The position numbers were made by a program, and so were the translations under genes. A model generated the notes under the pieces. It did not search any database. It saw only the letters and a program-made list of their open reading frames with translations, and was not told the DNA's origin. Shown here piece by piece: positions 1-12,247 of a DNA stretch of 64,000 bases. Location: contig JAMWET010004087.1 in NCBI GenBank assembly GCA_024036415.1, forward strand, positions 1-64,000. The letters run 5' to 3'. The stretch comes from Prochilodus magdalenae. Its lineage: Eukaryota; Chordata; Actinopteri; Characiformes; Prochilodontidae. Every line of letters begins with the position of its first letter. The first letter of the stretch is position 1.

Positions 1-169
1 GGATTTGCGGGCGAGTGAGCCAGATGAGGCCGCGCACCATCCTCTCCTCATAGATAAAGGCCTGATAATTCCATGGGAGCGCCTGCTGTCTTAAAATAGC
101 TAGTCTGATTGTAGTTCATATTTCTGTTTTGGACTGCAGTTAAAGAGGTTAATCTTCAGGATCACTCAC

Positions 170-271
170 CGGACCAGAAGGCGGCTGTGATCTATAACAA
201 ATGCCAATAGCTAGGAGCACTGTGGCCCTCGACGGTCATCCAGGTAACACTCTGTTATCTGATTCACGGAT
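170..271 (-). pseudogene. add3: Adducin exon remnant (IRE...LLA) with in-frame stop
   Basis: A good acceptor (GGTTTCAG) and donor (GTGAGT) flank 102 nt whose first codons read IRE, as expected after RNK. In the correct frame a TGA falls at 238-236 (codon 12), where the family has a conserved tract up to TAGPQSQLLAG. Pieces of that tract are still visible in shifted frames (GGGCCACAGT, CTCCTAGCT). It looks like the right exon with extra bases inserted. The neighbouring repeat at 810-1745 shows the same excess of single-base insertions, so assembly error is at least as likely as gene decay. Confidence 0.6.
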
Positions 272-3200
272 CTGAAACCATATAGGCGTGCTTAAAGAAT
301 CGTAGACGTGGTCAGATTGTTTAATGAGTGTGTTTATTGAATTATACTGAACACTGATTATTAGCACTGGCATAGGCTCCTGCATCCCTCGTGACCTTAA
401 GGGGTAAAGCGGTTTGTCATTTTTTGACATTATTTGAAAGGACCAGCTGCTGCTTACATTATGAATTTAACGGTAAATGAACAAATAGAAATGCTTTTTA
501 TGACTATATTTTATAACTACTTTCTTTATAACTACTAAGAAGATGTAGAGTTATAATTCTGGAAGCTCAGGAAGCTCAGGATCTGGCTGTTTAATAGAGG
601 CTGTACTGAACAGCGGAATTACTGAAGCATCTCCTCCCAGGTTTTTTTTCTTAACCCCGGATTTTTACTGTAGCACTTGTGTGAGAACGTCTAAGCCGGC
701 AGTATCACACAGATCTAAGATCAGCCTACGTTACAACAGTAAATGTAGAGAGGACAGTCATGTAGCGTGCAAGCAGATAGCCAGATAAATTTCATGACAG
801 ACTTTTATACAGTGAGGAAAATAAGTATTTTGACACACGCTGGGACTTATGCAATGTTCTCCCACTTAGAAATCAGTGGAGGGCTCTCTGTCATTCACGG
901 GTCTGAACATTTTCTATCTTAGATTGCATGTCCACTGATGAGAGATCATAATACTAAAAAAACAAATCCGGATGGAAATCACAATGTATAATTCTTTTCA
1001 TAACTATTTATGTGTGATGTTACCTGCCCTGCAAATAAGTATTTGTTGGAACACCTGTGAAAATACAATGGTTAAATATTTTGGTACAGTAAAGCCTTTG
1101 TGTATCATTTTGCTTTCATTACAGAGGTCCTCTGTAGTTTTGCACCAAGGTTGTGGGGGCCCTAAGCACACACTGCCCATGGCAGGGAATGTTGTTTGGC
1201 CCCATACTATGCCACACCAGATACCTTCTCACCAGCCATCAGCCAGCCGTTTCTGGGGATGTGCTCCGGAGAAAAATCCACAGAGTTTGAGCTCCCTCCA
1301 AAGATTTTCGTATAGGGCTCCTTAGGACTCTATCTGGAGACTGGCATAGGCCACTCCCGGGGAACCTGATAATGCTTCTTACGGAGCCAGTCCTTGGTTA
1401 TCCTGAGCCCTGTATGCTGCTATTGCGTCATTGTCATCTTGCGAAGGACCCAGCCACGACCCTATCCTTCAATGACTCTAACTAGAGGGAAGGGAAGGCT
1501 TGCTTGCCCCAAAATCTCGCAATACATGGCACCGGTCATCCCTCCAAAGCATGATGCTTCCACCCCCCATGCCTTACACTGTAGGGCTGCGATAGCCTTT
1601 TTTGGAGATAGGTACTCATTATCTTCTCGTTCCTCCAAACACGACGAAAAACACGAGGGATTAAGTTCTAAAAGTTCTATTGAAAATTTTCACACCCTCC
1701 ATATGACTCCTAAGTGGGAGAACTATGCCAAAGTATTTTGACCAAAGGACCAGCCTAGGGTGCTCAAATTCCGTGTTATCTCCTTCACGCCTACTCGACC
1801 AGGCAGACTAGAAGTCTTTTCTCAGAGATACAGTAAGCCAGTGCAGCTCATTTCAGAACAGATTGTGTTGGTCTTCCTCTAGTCCTTCAGCAGTGGTCAC
1901 AGGATGCTGTAGGCTGGATAGTTTTGGTTGGTGGACAATTCTTAGTACAACAGTGACACTGAGGTGTCTAGCAGCACAGCTGTGTCTGATCCACTCACAC
2001 TAGCACCAAGTCAGTGTCACTGCAGTGCTGAGAATGATCCACCACCCACGTAATACTTGCTCTGTGGTGGTCCTGGGGGGGTACTGACCATTGAAGAACA
2101 GGGTAATACAGTATACAGAGAATCGGAGGGACTACAGTCTGAAACTGTACAACTACAGAGTGTCCTATATGGACAGCGAAGCGGATAAAATAGACAGTAA
2201 GTGAAGATACAGCGAAGCAGACCTAATAAGGTGCTCAGTTTAAAGAACAATGCATTTCTAGCTTAGGATTTGGGACTGGGGAGGCCCTGAGATAACATTT
2301 ACACAGTATGTAAATATTAGGAACAGCAGTACAGCACTAGATCACATGACCATCTTAGAAGTGTCTGATAAAGAGGGGAGTTAAACACGTGCTACAGTGT
2401 AAGTGTTCAGTACAGAGTCATGTGTATGTGTTTCTCACCTTGTTCCGCTTCTCTAGAACCTCAGTAGGGTCAGTATTCAAAGGAACAAACTGGTTGGGGT
2501 TCTCAATTCTGATGGGAGTGCCCTTACAGCTGCCCGTCCACTAAAACATTCACAGAAAGTCACTGAGAAGATTGAGGTCATGTTGAGGTCACAGAAAGTT
2601 TCTTGGAGGTTTAATGAGATGTGGGCACTGTGTCCATGTTGAAGGCTGTTCCACACTAAAGCCTTCTTCTGGCCAGCAAAAATGTGACGTTATTATATTC
2701 GCCCTCTGTTTGATGTTACCGAAACTCTGTTCGTGACAAAAACACACAGACCAATTACGGTTGCCTCTACTGTTGCCATGATGAGAACCTTGAGATGACA
2801 GAGCAGCTGTGTTCCAGTAAATGGACCTTTTTTACAAACATTAAAAGAGCAGAATCTCCAAACATCAAGTTGAATGTGAAATAAAAGTTGAAAAAGCTTG
2901 TACAGTTTCAGCTCCTACATGAGCTGGAGGAACTCTCGATTCTTCCATCTCTTCCACAGTGGGAGTCCTCGACTGTTTAGTAAATAAAGGAGGCTCTCAT
3001 AGATGTTCTATCTGTGTTTTAATGACGCATGTCTGGAGTGTATAATCTTGATGCAAATAAAAATGTGTTGCTTCAGTGTGTAACAGCCTTCAGAGTGAAT
3101 TCTGTGAAGCTCTGAAAGGAGATGCGTGTTCCGTGTGTCCGATCCTACAGCAACTAAAACAGTCAGAACTAGCATGTGTTTATGTGAACAGGAGATGCAG

Positions 3201-6200
3201 AGTGTATGTGTGAGTGTGTGTGTGTGTGGGTTGTGGGGTGCGTGTGTGGTTGTGTGTGTACCGTGTTGTCCTGTATTTTGGTGTAGCTGTTTGGTGAGTT
3301 CAGCCACAGCATCCTCCCCCTGTCCCTCCTGACACCCTGCAGGGAAACGGAGCTCCATAGGAACGCTTCCTGTTCATCCTGCCCTACTCCGGTAACAGTT
3401 GCTGGGATCTCCACATCATTACGGTGCTGAGGTTTCACTTTAACTATGGGATGGCGGTAAGCATAGCCTGTCCGGTAACCCTGGCAACAGCATCAGCAAC
3501 CAGTAAACACCCTATGGACATATACACAAACAGGGAAAGTCAAAGGTCACTTACCAGGTTGTCCATCATCCTCATTAGAGACTCAAACTCCGCCTCCCCC
3601 ACCCTCCATTTGATCTCTCCATCCTCCATCTCTCCACCAGCAGGGGGAGCCACCTTCACACACTCTCTGTCCACCACACACAGGTTCTCCACACCACCTG
3701 CACACAGCACAGCACATGCCTGCAAAAAGAGAGAGAGAGGAACAGAAGGATATATAGAGAGGTATTCAGGGATTTAAGTAATAAAGAGAGGAAGATAAAG
3801 AGATAGAAAAACAGGTACAGGGTGATTGAGAAAAAGAGAGAAGCACAGAGGGATTGAGAAAAAGAGAGAAGCACAGAGGGATTGAGAAAGAGAGACACAG
3901 AGCGATTGAGAAAAAGAGAGGCACAGAGTGTTGGTTCTCTACAGTTTGGGGTCTAAGAATGTATGATTTTATTAGTGTTCTTGAGTAAATGGACAGCTAA
4001 AGGTGAAGGCAGTTCCTGAATGTGGTTCTTGAGTGGAAGAACATCTGGAGGAGAAGGTGGATCTTGAGTAGGAGGACATCTGGAGGAGAAGGTGGTTTTT
4101 GAGTAGAAGAATGTCTGGAGGAGAAGGTAGTTCTTGAGTAGGAGAACGTTTTGAGGAAAAGTTGGTTCTTGAGTAGAAGGATATCTGGAAGAGAAGGTAG
4201 TTCTTGAGTTCTTGAGAATGCCTAAAGGGGAAAGTGATTCTTGAGTAGGAGGACATCTGGAGGAGAAAGTCGTTTTTGAGTAGGCGAAGATCTGGAGGAG
4301 AAGGTGGCTCTTGAGTAGGAGTACATCTGGAGGAGAAGGTAGTTCTTAAGTAGGAGGATGTTTGAAGGAAAAAGTAGTTTTTGAGTAGGAGGACGTCTGG
4401 AGGAGAAAGTCGTTCTTGAGTAGGAGGACGTCTGGAGGAGAAGGTCGTTTTTGAGTAGGAGGATGTTTGGAGGAGAAGGTAGTTCTCGAGTAGGAGGACG
4501 TTTGGAGGAGAAGGTTGTTCCTGAGTAGGAGGACGTTTGGAGAAGAAGGTAGTTCTTGAGTAGGAGGACCTCGGAAGAGAAGGTAGTTTTTGAGTAGGAG
4601 GATGTTTGGAGGAGAAGGTAGTTCTTGAGTAGGAGGATGTTTGGAATGGAAGGTAGTTCTTGAGTAGAAGGACGTTTGGAGGAGAAGGTTGTTCCTGAGT
4701 AGGAGGACGTTTGGAATGGAAGGTAGTTCTTGAGTAGAAGGACGTTTGGAGGAGAAGGTTGTTCCTGAGTAGGAGGACGTTTGGAGAAGAAGGTAATTCT
4801 TGAGTAGGAGGACGTTTGGAGGAAAATGTAGTTCTTGAGCAGGAGGACATCTGGAGGAGAAGGTTGTTCTTAAGAAGGAGGACGTCGGGAGGTGAAGGTA
4901 GTTCTTGAGTAGGAGGAGGTTTGGAGGAGAAGGTTGTTCCTGAGTAGGAGGATGTTTGGAGAAGAAGGTAGTTCTTAAGTAGGAGGACGTTGGGAGGAAA
5001 AGGTAGTTCTTGAGTAGGAGGATGTTTGGAGGAGAAGGTTGTTCCTGAGTAGGAGGACGTTTGGAGAAGAAGGTAGTTCTTGAGTAGGAGGACGTTTGGA
5101 GGAAAATGTAGTTCTTGAGTAGGAGGACGTCGGGAGGAGAAGGTTGTTCTTGAGTAGGAGGACGTTGGGAGGAGAAGGTTGTTCTTGAGTAGGAGGACAT
5201 CGGGAGGAGAAGGTAGATTTTGAGTAGGAGGACGTTTGGAGGAAAAGGTAGTTCTTGAGCAGGAGGATATCTGGAGGAGAAGGTTGTTCTTGAGTAGGAG
5301 GACATCGGGAGGAGAAGGTAGTTCTTGAGTAGGAGGACGTCGGGAGGAGAAGGTAGTTCCTGAGTAGGAGGACGTCGGGAGGAGAAGGTAGTTTTTGAGT
5401 AGAAGGACGTCTGAAGGAGAAGGTAGTTCTTGAGTAGGAGGATGTCGGGAGGAGAAGGTTGTTCTTGAGTAGGAGGACGTCTGGAGGAGAAGGTAGTTCT
5501 TGAGTAGGAGGACGTCTGGAGGAGAAGGTAGTTCTTGAGTAGGAGGACGTCTGGAGGAGAAGGTAGTTCTTGAGTAGGAGGACGTCGGGAGGAGAAGGTA
5601 GTTCTTGAGTAGGAGGACGTCTGGAGGAGAAGGTAGTTCTTGAGTAGGAGGACGTCGGGAGGAGAAGGTTGTTCTTGAGTAGGAGGACGTCGGGAGGAGA
5701 AGGTAGCTTTTGAGTAGGAGGACGTTGGGAGGAGAAGGTTGTTCTTGAGAAGGAGGACGTTGGGAGGAGAAGGTAGTTCTTGAGTAGGAGCACGTCGGGA
5801 GGAGAAGGTAGTTTTTGAGTAGGAGGACGTCGGGAGGAGAAGGTAGTTTTTGAGTAGGAGGACGTTGGGAGGAGAAGGTTGTTCTTGAGAAGGAGGACGT
5901 TGGGAGGAGAAGGTAGTTTTTGAGTAGGAGGACGTCGGGAGGAGAAGGTTGTTCTTGAGTAGAAGGACGTCGAGAGGAGAAGGTAGTTCCTGAGTAGGAG
6001 GACGTCGGGAGGAGACGGTAGTTCTTGAGTAGGAGGACGTCGGGAGGAGAAGGTAGTTCTTGAGTAGGAGGACGTCGGGAGGAGAAGGTAGTTCTTGAGT
6101 AGGAGGACGTCGGGAGGAGAAGGTAGTTCTTGAGTAGGAGGACGTCGGGAGGAGAAGGTAGTTCTTGAGTAGGAGGACGTCGGGAGGAGAAGGTAGTTCT

Positions 6201-8952
6201 TGAGTAGGAGGATGTTTGGAGGAGAAGGTAGTTCTTGAGTAGGAGGACGTCGGGAGGAGAAGGTAGTTCTTGAGTAGGAGGACGTCGGGAGGAGAAGGTA
6301 GTTCTTGAGTAGGAGGACGTCGGGAGGAGAAGGTAGTTCTTGAGTAGGAGGACGTCGAGAGGAGAAGGTAGTTCCTGAGTAGGAGGACGTCGGGAGGAGA
6401 CGGTAGTTCTTGAGTAGGAGGACGTCGGGAGGAGACGGTAGTTCTTGAGTAGGAGGACGCTCCGGGAGAGAAGTGTCAGTTCTTGAGTAGGAGGACTTCG
6501 GGAGGAGTAAGGTAGTTTCTTGAGTAGGAGGACGTCGAGAGGAGAAGGTAGTTCGCTAGAGTAGGAGGATGGCTTCGGGAGGAGACGGTAGTTCTTGAGT
6601 AGGAGGACGTCGGGAGGAGACGGTAGTTCTTGAGTAGGAGGACGTCGGGAGGAGAAGGTAGTTCTTGAGTAGGAGGACGTCGGGAGGAGACGGTAGTTCT
6701 TGAGTAGGAGGATGTTTGGAGGAGAAGGTAGTTCTTGAGTAGGAGGACGTCGGGAGGAGAAGGTAGTTCTTATATCTGCTGCTTTAATAGCAGCTAATCT
6801 TTCACAGCTGTCCCCTGTCATGTTCCCCAGTACAGTTCGGCTCCTCACCCTCAGCTCCTTCATTCTGCTCTTCACTTCCTGCCCTTGTGTAAAATGTAGC
6901 GATGGGGAGCTGGATTTTCTCTTTCTCATCTGTGGAGCTGTGTTTGTGTCTGTGTATAACTGTGAGTGTGTGCGTGGGTGTGTGTGTGTGCATGTTTGTG
7001 TCTGTCTGTGAGTATGTGTGTGTGTTTGTGTGCCTGTATGTACGTGCATGTGTGTGTGTGTGTGTGTGTGTGCGTGTGCATGCGTGTGTGCGCACCTGTA
7101 TTTCACAGGCTTGCTGACTGTGATATGCGTAATGAAAAGCCTCTTCAATTGTTTCTCCAAATGCCAGCAAGCCATGATTCCTCAGCACTAACACCTGCAA
7201 CACACACACACACACACACACACACAAAGCACTATAATCACACAACATACACAGTACTATATACACAGACTCTCTAAGAGAGCCTTTAAATCTAGAATCC
7301 TAGTGGATCAGAAGAAGCTACAGCTGGCCCTGTACCCTGTAGGTGTCCCATACGTCTCAAGGAGCCTGTTTCCTACATTTTCCCCTCTTTCCCCTTTAAT
7401 TTTTTTTTCTTTTACAATTAAACAGAGCTTTTCTATTACTGTGCTTTAGAACTGCTGTTTGTAAATGAGCTCTGTTTTGATTGAGCTCATTTACATTTCC
7501 TATACATGCCCTGTTCTGTGCTTTATTAATAATAGAGTTGAAACACTCCCTATAACTTTAACGTGAATGGGAGGAGCTAACCGCTGTAGGCCCAGATGAT
7601 CTTTTCCACAGAATGTATCTGTAATTTTACTGTATTCTGTCATTATATCTTGTTTAAACTTGTGTAAGTAGTCCATATGTCAAACGTCTTTGTGAACTTG
7701 TTTAGCAGGTTGTCTGTGTTACGGTCATGTGCACACTGGCATACCTTTGCGGTAGGTCCCAAGGCCTTCTGAAGATCCACCCTCTCTTGTCCATCATCTA
7801 CATCACCATGGTAACTGAAATAGGACACCTCCCCCAGCAGCAAAGCCTCATGGGAGATTGGTAAAATACCACATTTCATAGAGGAGACCTAAAAACACAA
7901 TCAGTAACAAACACTCTGAATACACCGTATCACACTATGTACAGCGGTAGGGCCCAGCAGTGTGTTTGTGTGTGTGTGACTGTGTGTGTGACTGTGTGTG
8001 TGTGAGACTCTGTGTGTGTATGACTCTGTGTGTGTGTGAGACTCTGTGTGTGTGTGTGACTCTGTGTGTGTGCGAGACTGTGTGTGTGACTGTGTGTGTG
8101 TGTGACTGTGTGTGTATGACTGTGTGTGACTGTGTGTGTGTGACTGTGTGTGTATGACTGTGTGTGACTGTGTGTGTGTGTGACTGTGTGTGTGACTGTG
8201 TGTGTATGACTGTGTGTGACTGTGTGTGTGTGACTGTGTGTGTATGACTGTGTGTGACTGTGTGTGTGTGTGACTGTGTGTGTGTGTGACTGTGTGTGTG
8301 TGTGTGTGTGTGTGACTGTGTGTGTGTGTGTGTGTGAATGTGACTGTGTGTGTGTGTGTGTGTGTGAGACTCTGTGTGTGTGTGACTGTGTGTGTGTGTG
8401 TGTGAGACTGTGTGTGTGACTGTGTGTGTATGTGACTCTGTGTGTGTATGACTGTGTGTGTGTGACTGTGTGTGTATAACTGTGTGTGTGTGACTGTGTG
8501 TGTGTGTGTGACTGTGTGTGTATGACTGTGTGTGTGTGTGAGACTCTATGTGTGTGTGACTGTGTGTGTGTGTGTGTGTGTGAGACTCTGTGTGTGTGTG
8601 TGACTGTGTGTGTGTGTGTGTGTGAGAGTGTGTTTGGGACTGTGTGTGTGTGTGAGACTCTGTGTGTGTGACTGTGTGTGTGTGTGAGACTCTGTGTGTG
8701 TGTGACTGTGTATGTATGACTGTGTTTGTGACTGTGTGTGTGCGTGTGTGTGTGTGTGTGTGAGAGACTCTGTGTGTGTGTGACTCTGTGTGTGTGTGTT
8801 ACTGTGTATGTATGACTGTATGTATGACTGTGTGTGTGACTGTGTGTGTGACTCTGTGTGTGTGTGACTGTGTGTGTGTGTGTGTGTGAGACTGTGTGTG
8901 TGACTGTGTGTGTATGTGACTCTGTGTATGTATGACTGTGTGTGTGACTGTG

Positions 8953-8984
<32 letters not shown>

Positions 8985-11046
8985 ACAGTGTTACCCTTTA
9001 CAGAAATAGTTTGTTAATAAACTACAGGATCAGAAGCTCTGCTCCTCCCGTGTCATGGTCAAAGTGAGACTGAGGGTTACTCTGTGAAAGACATTAACTA
9101 CAAACCGACTCAAGTGAGTGTGAGACCATTATGATCTATGTCTTTCTCAGGGAGTTTGTGTGTGTGTGTGTACGTACAGCGGCAGTAGCAGGTGTGTCTG
9201 TGTGTATAACACACTTTGCATCAGGGCGAGCAGAGTAAACCGCAGCATGGAGTTTAAACGCTGCATCATCAACACCCAATCCTGTAAAGCCGTGTTCCAC
9301 CACCTGACCAATCAGATCCACTTTCATCTACAAACAACAAAACACAACCTGAGAGTTAGAGAGTGATATCTGCCTGGCACTGTACACTGACAGCTGTGTG
9401 TGTGAGAGAGAGAGAGGGAGTGTGCAAGTGCGCATGCTTACCAGACTAGCTGCTGTTGCCTCAGAGAACGAGAGGCCCTGAGGAAGAATAAGAACATGAT
9501 CCTGTTCTCTACAGACACGCACCTGAGAGACAGAGATGCAACGTGAATTCATAGAAGCTTAAGGAACATCAGCACATCAAATACAATCTAATTCATGTAT
9601 TTCTGATAGTAATACTTTGCATAAATATTTTAGAAATAAATTAATAAAAAGCAAAATATGCTAAGTTATATATTTTTCTGTTTATGACTGTGTTCTGTGT
9701 TCTGGGACCTCCCATGCATAATCCTAAGGTAGAGAGAGCGTCTTAAAGACTGGGACCCCAGGGGCCACAGAACAGAACGACACTGATTAATTCAGAAACA
9801 GCATGAAGGAGGTATTAGGGTGGATTAGAGTTGGAGAGAGGCTTCAGAGGAAGCAGCGAAAGTGTGCATGCTAACCCAGTTTAAACACACCCAGAAGAAT
9901 AGTTGCACAAATATCTGCACCCACAAAGAGTCAACTGACAGGAACCAAACTTCGTGTGCTCACACATGACATAAGTAGGGATGTGCCTTATCGCTGTACC
10001 TGACTGACCCAATATCCAGGATGGTGGACATTCAGTGAGAATTGATGGCCTCTATAAAGCATCCTCTTAGTGCAGCACCACTGGTAGACCGCTGCACCAC
10101 GCTGTACTACATGCACATAGACCGTTACCACGACTGTCCTTAACACCACGTCACCCCCACCAAAGACTGCAATGGTGTTGTGCCAGAGTCTCGCTTTTGT
10201 CTTAGGCGAGACGACTAACGAATCTGTGTGTGGAGGCACCGTGGCCTGCACCAAGATGGACGGATTGTTATCACGCGCTACACGTCCAGAAGACCTGTTG
10301 TCACTCCACCAGAGTCTCGCTTCTAAGATCTAAGACTGTGGTCTGAGCCTGACGTCATGCCTGACCTCACACTGTGCACAATTAGGGGGCAAACTGCTGA
10401 AACACTAATTGAACACCACTACAAAGAAAGCCCACCCTCCTGCACCCAACCTTCCACCCCAGCCTCCTGCACCCTCATTAGTATTTCTAGTTAGTATGTA
10501 TATTAATGCTGCCCTCCTGTATTGACATGTTGCACAAATTACAAATAAACTTGAAACTTGAACTATGATCGCCCTGTCTTATGCACTTTCTGTATCTGCA
10601 GCCATTGTCTGCTTTCCCTCCCTGAACTGGCTTCTTGTTTAATGGTATTAGTGTTTGGTTTGGCAGAGGTCTGGGAAGAGAGCCCACTCTCATGTTTCAG
10701 CATGGCCCTTGACCGGGTCTTAATATAAGTAAGGCTGTTTCCTGTCACTGATAAAAGATACAGCTCCTGGAGCAGCCACTAATTCATTAAGCACATCATG
10801 TTCCTTCCACAAAAACTTCCAGACGAGCTGAATTCTGCTAATGAAGAGAATTCTGCAGACAGCTCTTCCCTGCTTCTGTAAGCTACTCAAACATTAGAGT
10901 GTGTTCGGGAGATTTCTTTATGAAAAGTTCGACTGTAAATGTTCTGAGGAAGTTTGAAAATCCACAGAAATTCTCCACTCACATATTTCAGATTCACTGT
11001 GCAGCAGAGAGACTTGGATGCTCAGAAATTCTCTCTGTACAAAGTG

Positions 11047-11102
<56 letters not shown>

Positions 11103-12183
11103 TGAGTGTGTGAGCGTGTCTCATACTCACAGTAATATATGCATTGGTAAACTGTGTGTATCCGTACAGGTCCAGGAGGCGATACAGGCTGGCCAGTTTG
11201 CAGCGACTCTGTCTCTCAGCTTTAGAGACCCACTCCAGCCCACACACATCATTCACTGGACTAACAGCTCCCACACCTACACACACACACACAATGAGGA
11301 TTTTGTTCTGTACAGAGCAGGAGCATGTGGGCCTGGCAATATGACCCTATATTATTATCCTGAAGTATTAATGAGCTAAAACATTATGGCCTAAAATGCT
11401 GTTGGTCCTCCATGTGCTGCCAAAACAGCTCTGACCTACTGAGACGATGACTCTACGAGAAGGTGTCTAGAGTATCTGGCTCCAAAGCTTTAGCAACATG
11501 TCCTGTTAGACCCTCCAGGGGTTGGAAGTCCACCACAAAAGCTTGATCAGATTAAGAGCTAGGGAATTTGGAGGCTGGGGCAACTTGTCACAACTTCATT
11601 GTGTACCTCAGTTGTTCCTGAACACAGTGAGCAGTGCTGAATGTAATTATCCTGGTAGATGCCATTACCATGGAGTAACCCCCCATTTCATGAAGGGATG
11701 TACCTGCTCAGCAGTGATGTGGCATATACCAGCCCAGAGCTTCACACTCCCTCGAGCAGCTTGACAACTTCCCTCAATGCATCCTGGTGCTACCAAATCT
11801 CCAAATAAACAATTAATATTTACCTGGGCATCTGTGTGATGTACAGTAACACGGGACACGTCAGAACAGACTGTCTTCTTCCATCACTACAAGGTCCAGT
11901 TTTGACACACATGTCCGTTGCAGGTACTTTTAATAGCGGACATGGGTTAGCATGGGCACTTTGACTGGACTGTGGCTACACAGCTATAGGTAAGATGCTT
12001 TTGTGTTGTGACATGTTCCCCCATAACCATCACTGTGTGGTTATGCCACAGTAGCCTTTCTGTTGGACAGGATTGCCTTTACCTTGTATAACAAAGCGCA
12101 ACACAATTGTGGCTTTTGTTGTTACAAAGGAATTAAATCTCAGAAAAATGCAAAACTGTGATATATATATATATATGTATATA

Positions 12184-12247
<64 letters not shown>

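Noticed and set aside
3972..7175. 1067-codon minus-strand open frame
   Set aside because: It is a read-through of the 35-bp VNTR plus a CA tract; the period is 35 residues and the same DNA is open in the other reverse frames. The real adducin exon lies at 7096-7194 in another frame.
9988..10254. 88-codon minus-strand frame ([11 protein letters not shown]...)
   Set aside because: I could not assign it to any family. It may be a degraded mobile element, since a retroelement-like tail (AATAAACTTGAAACTTGAA) follows near 10540-10560.
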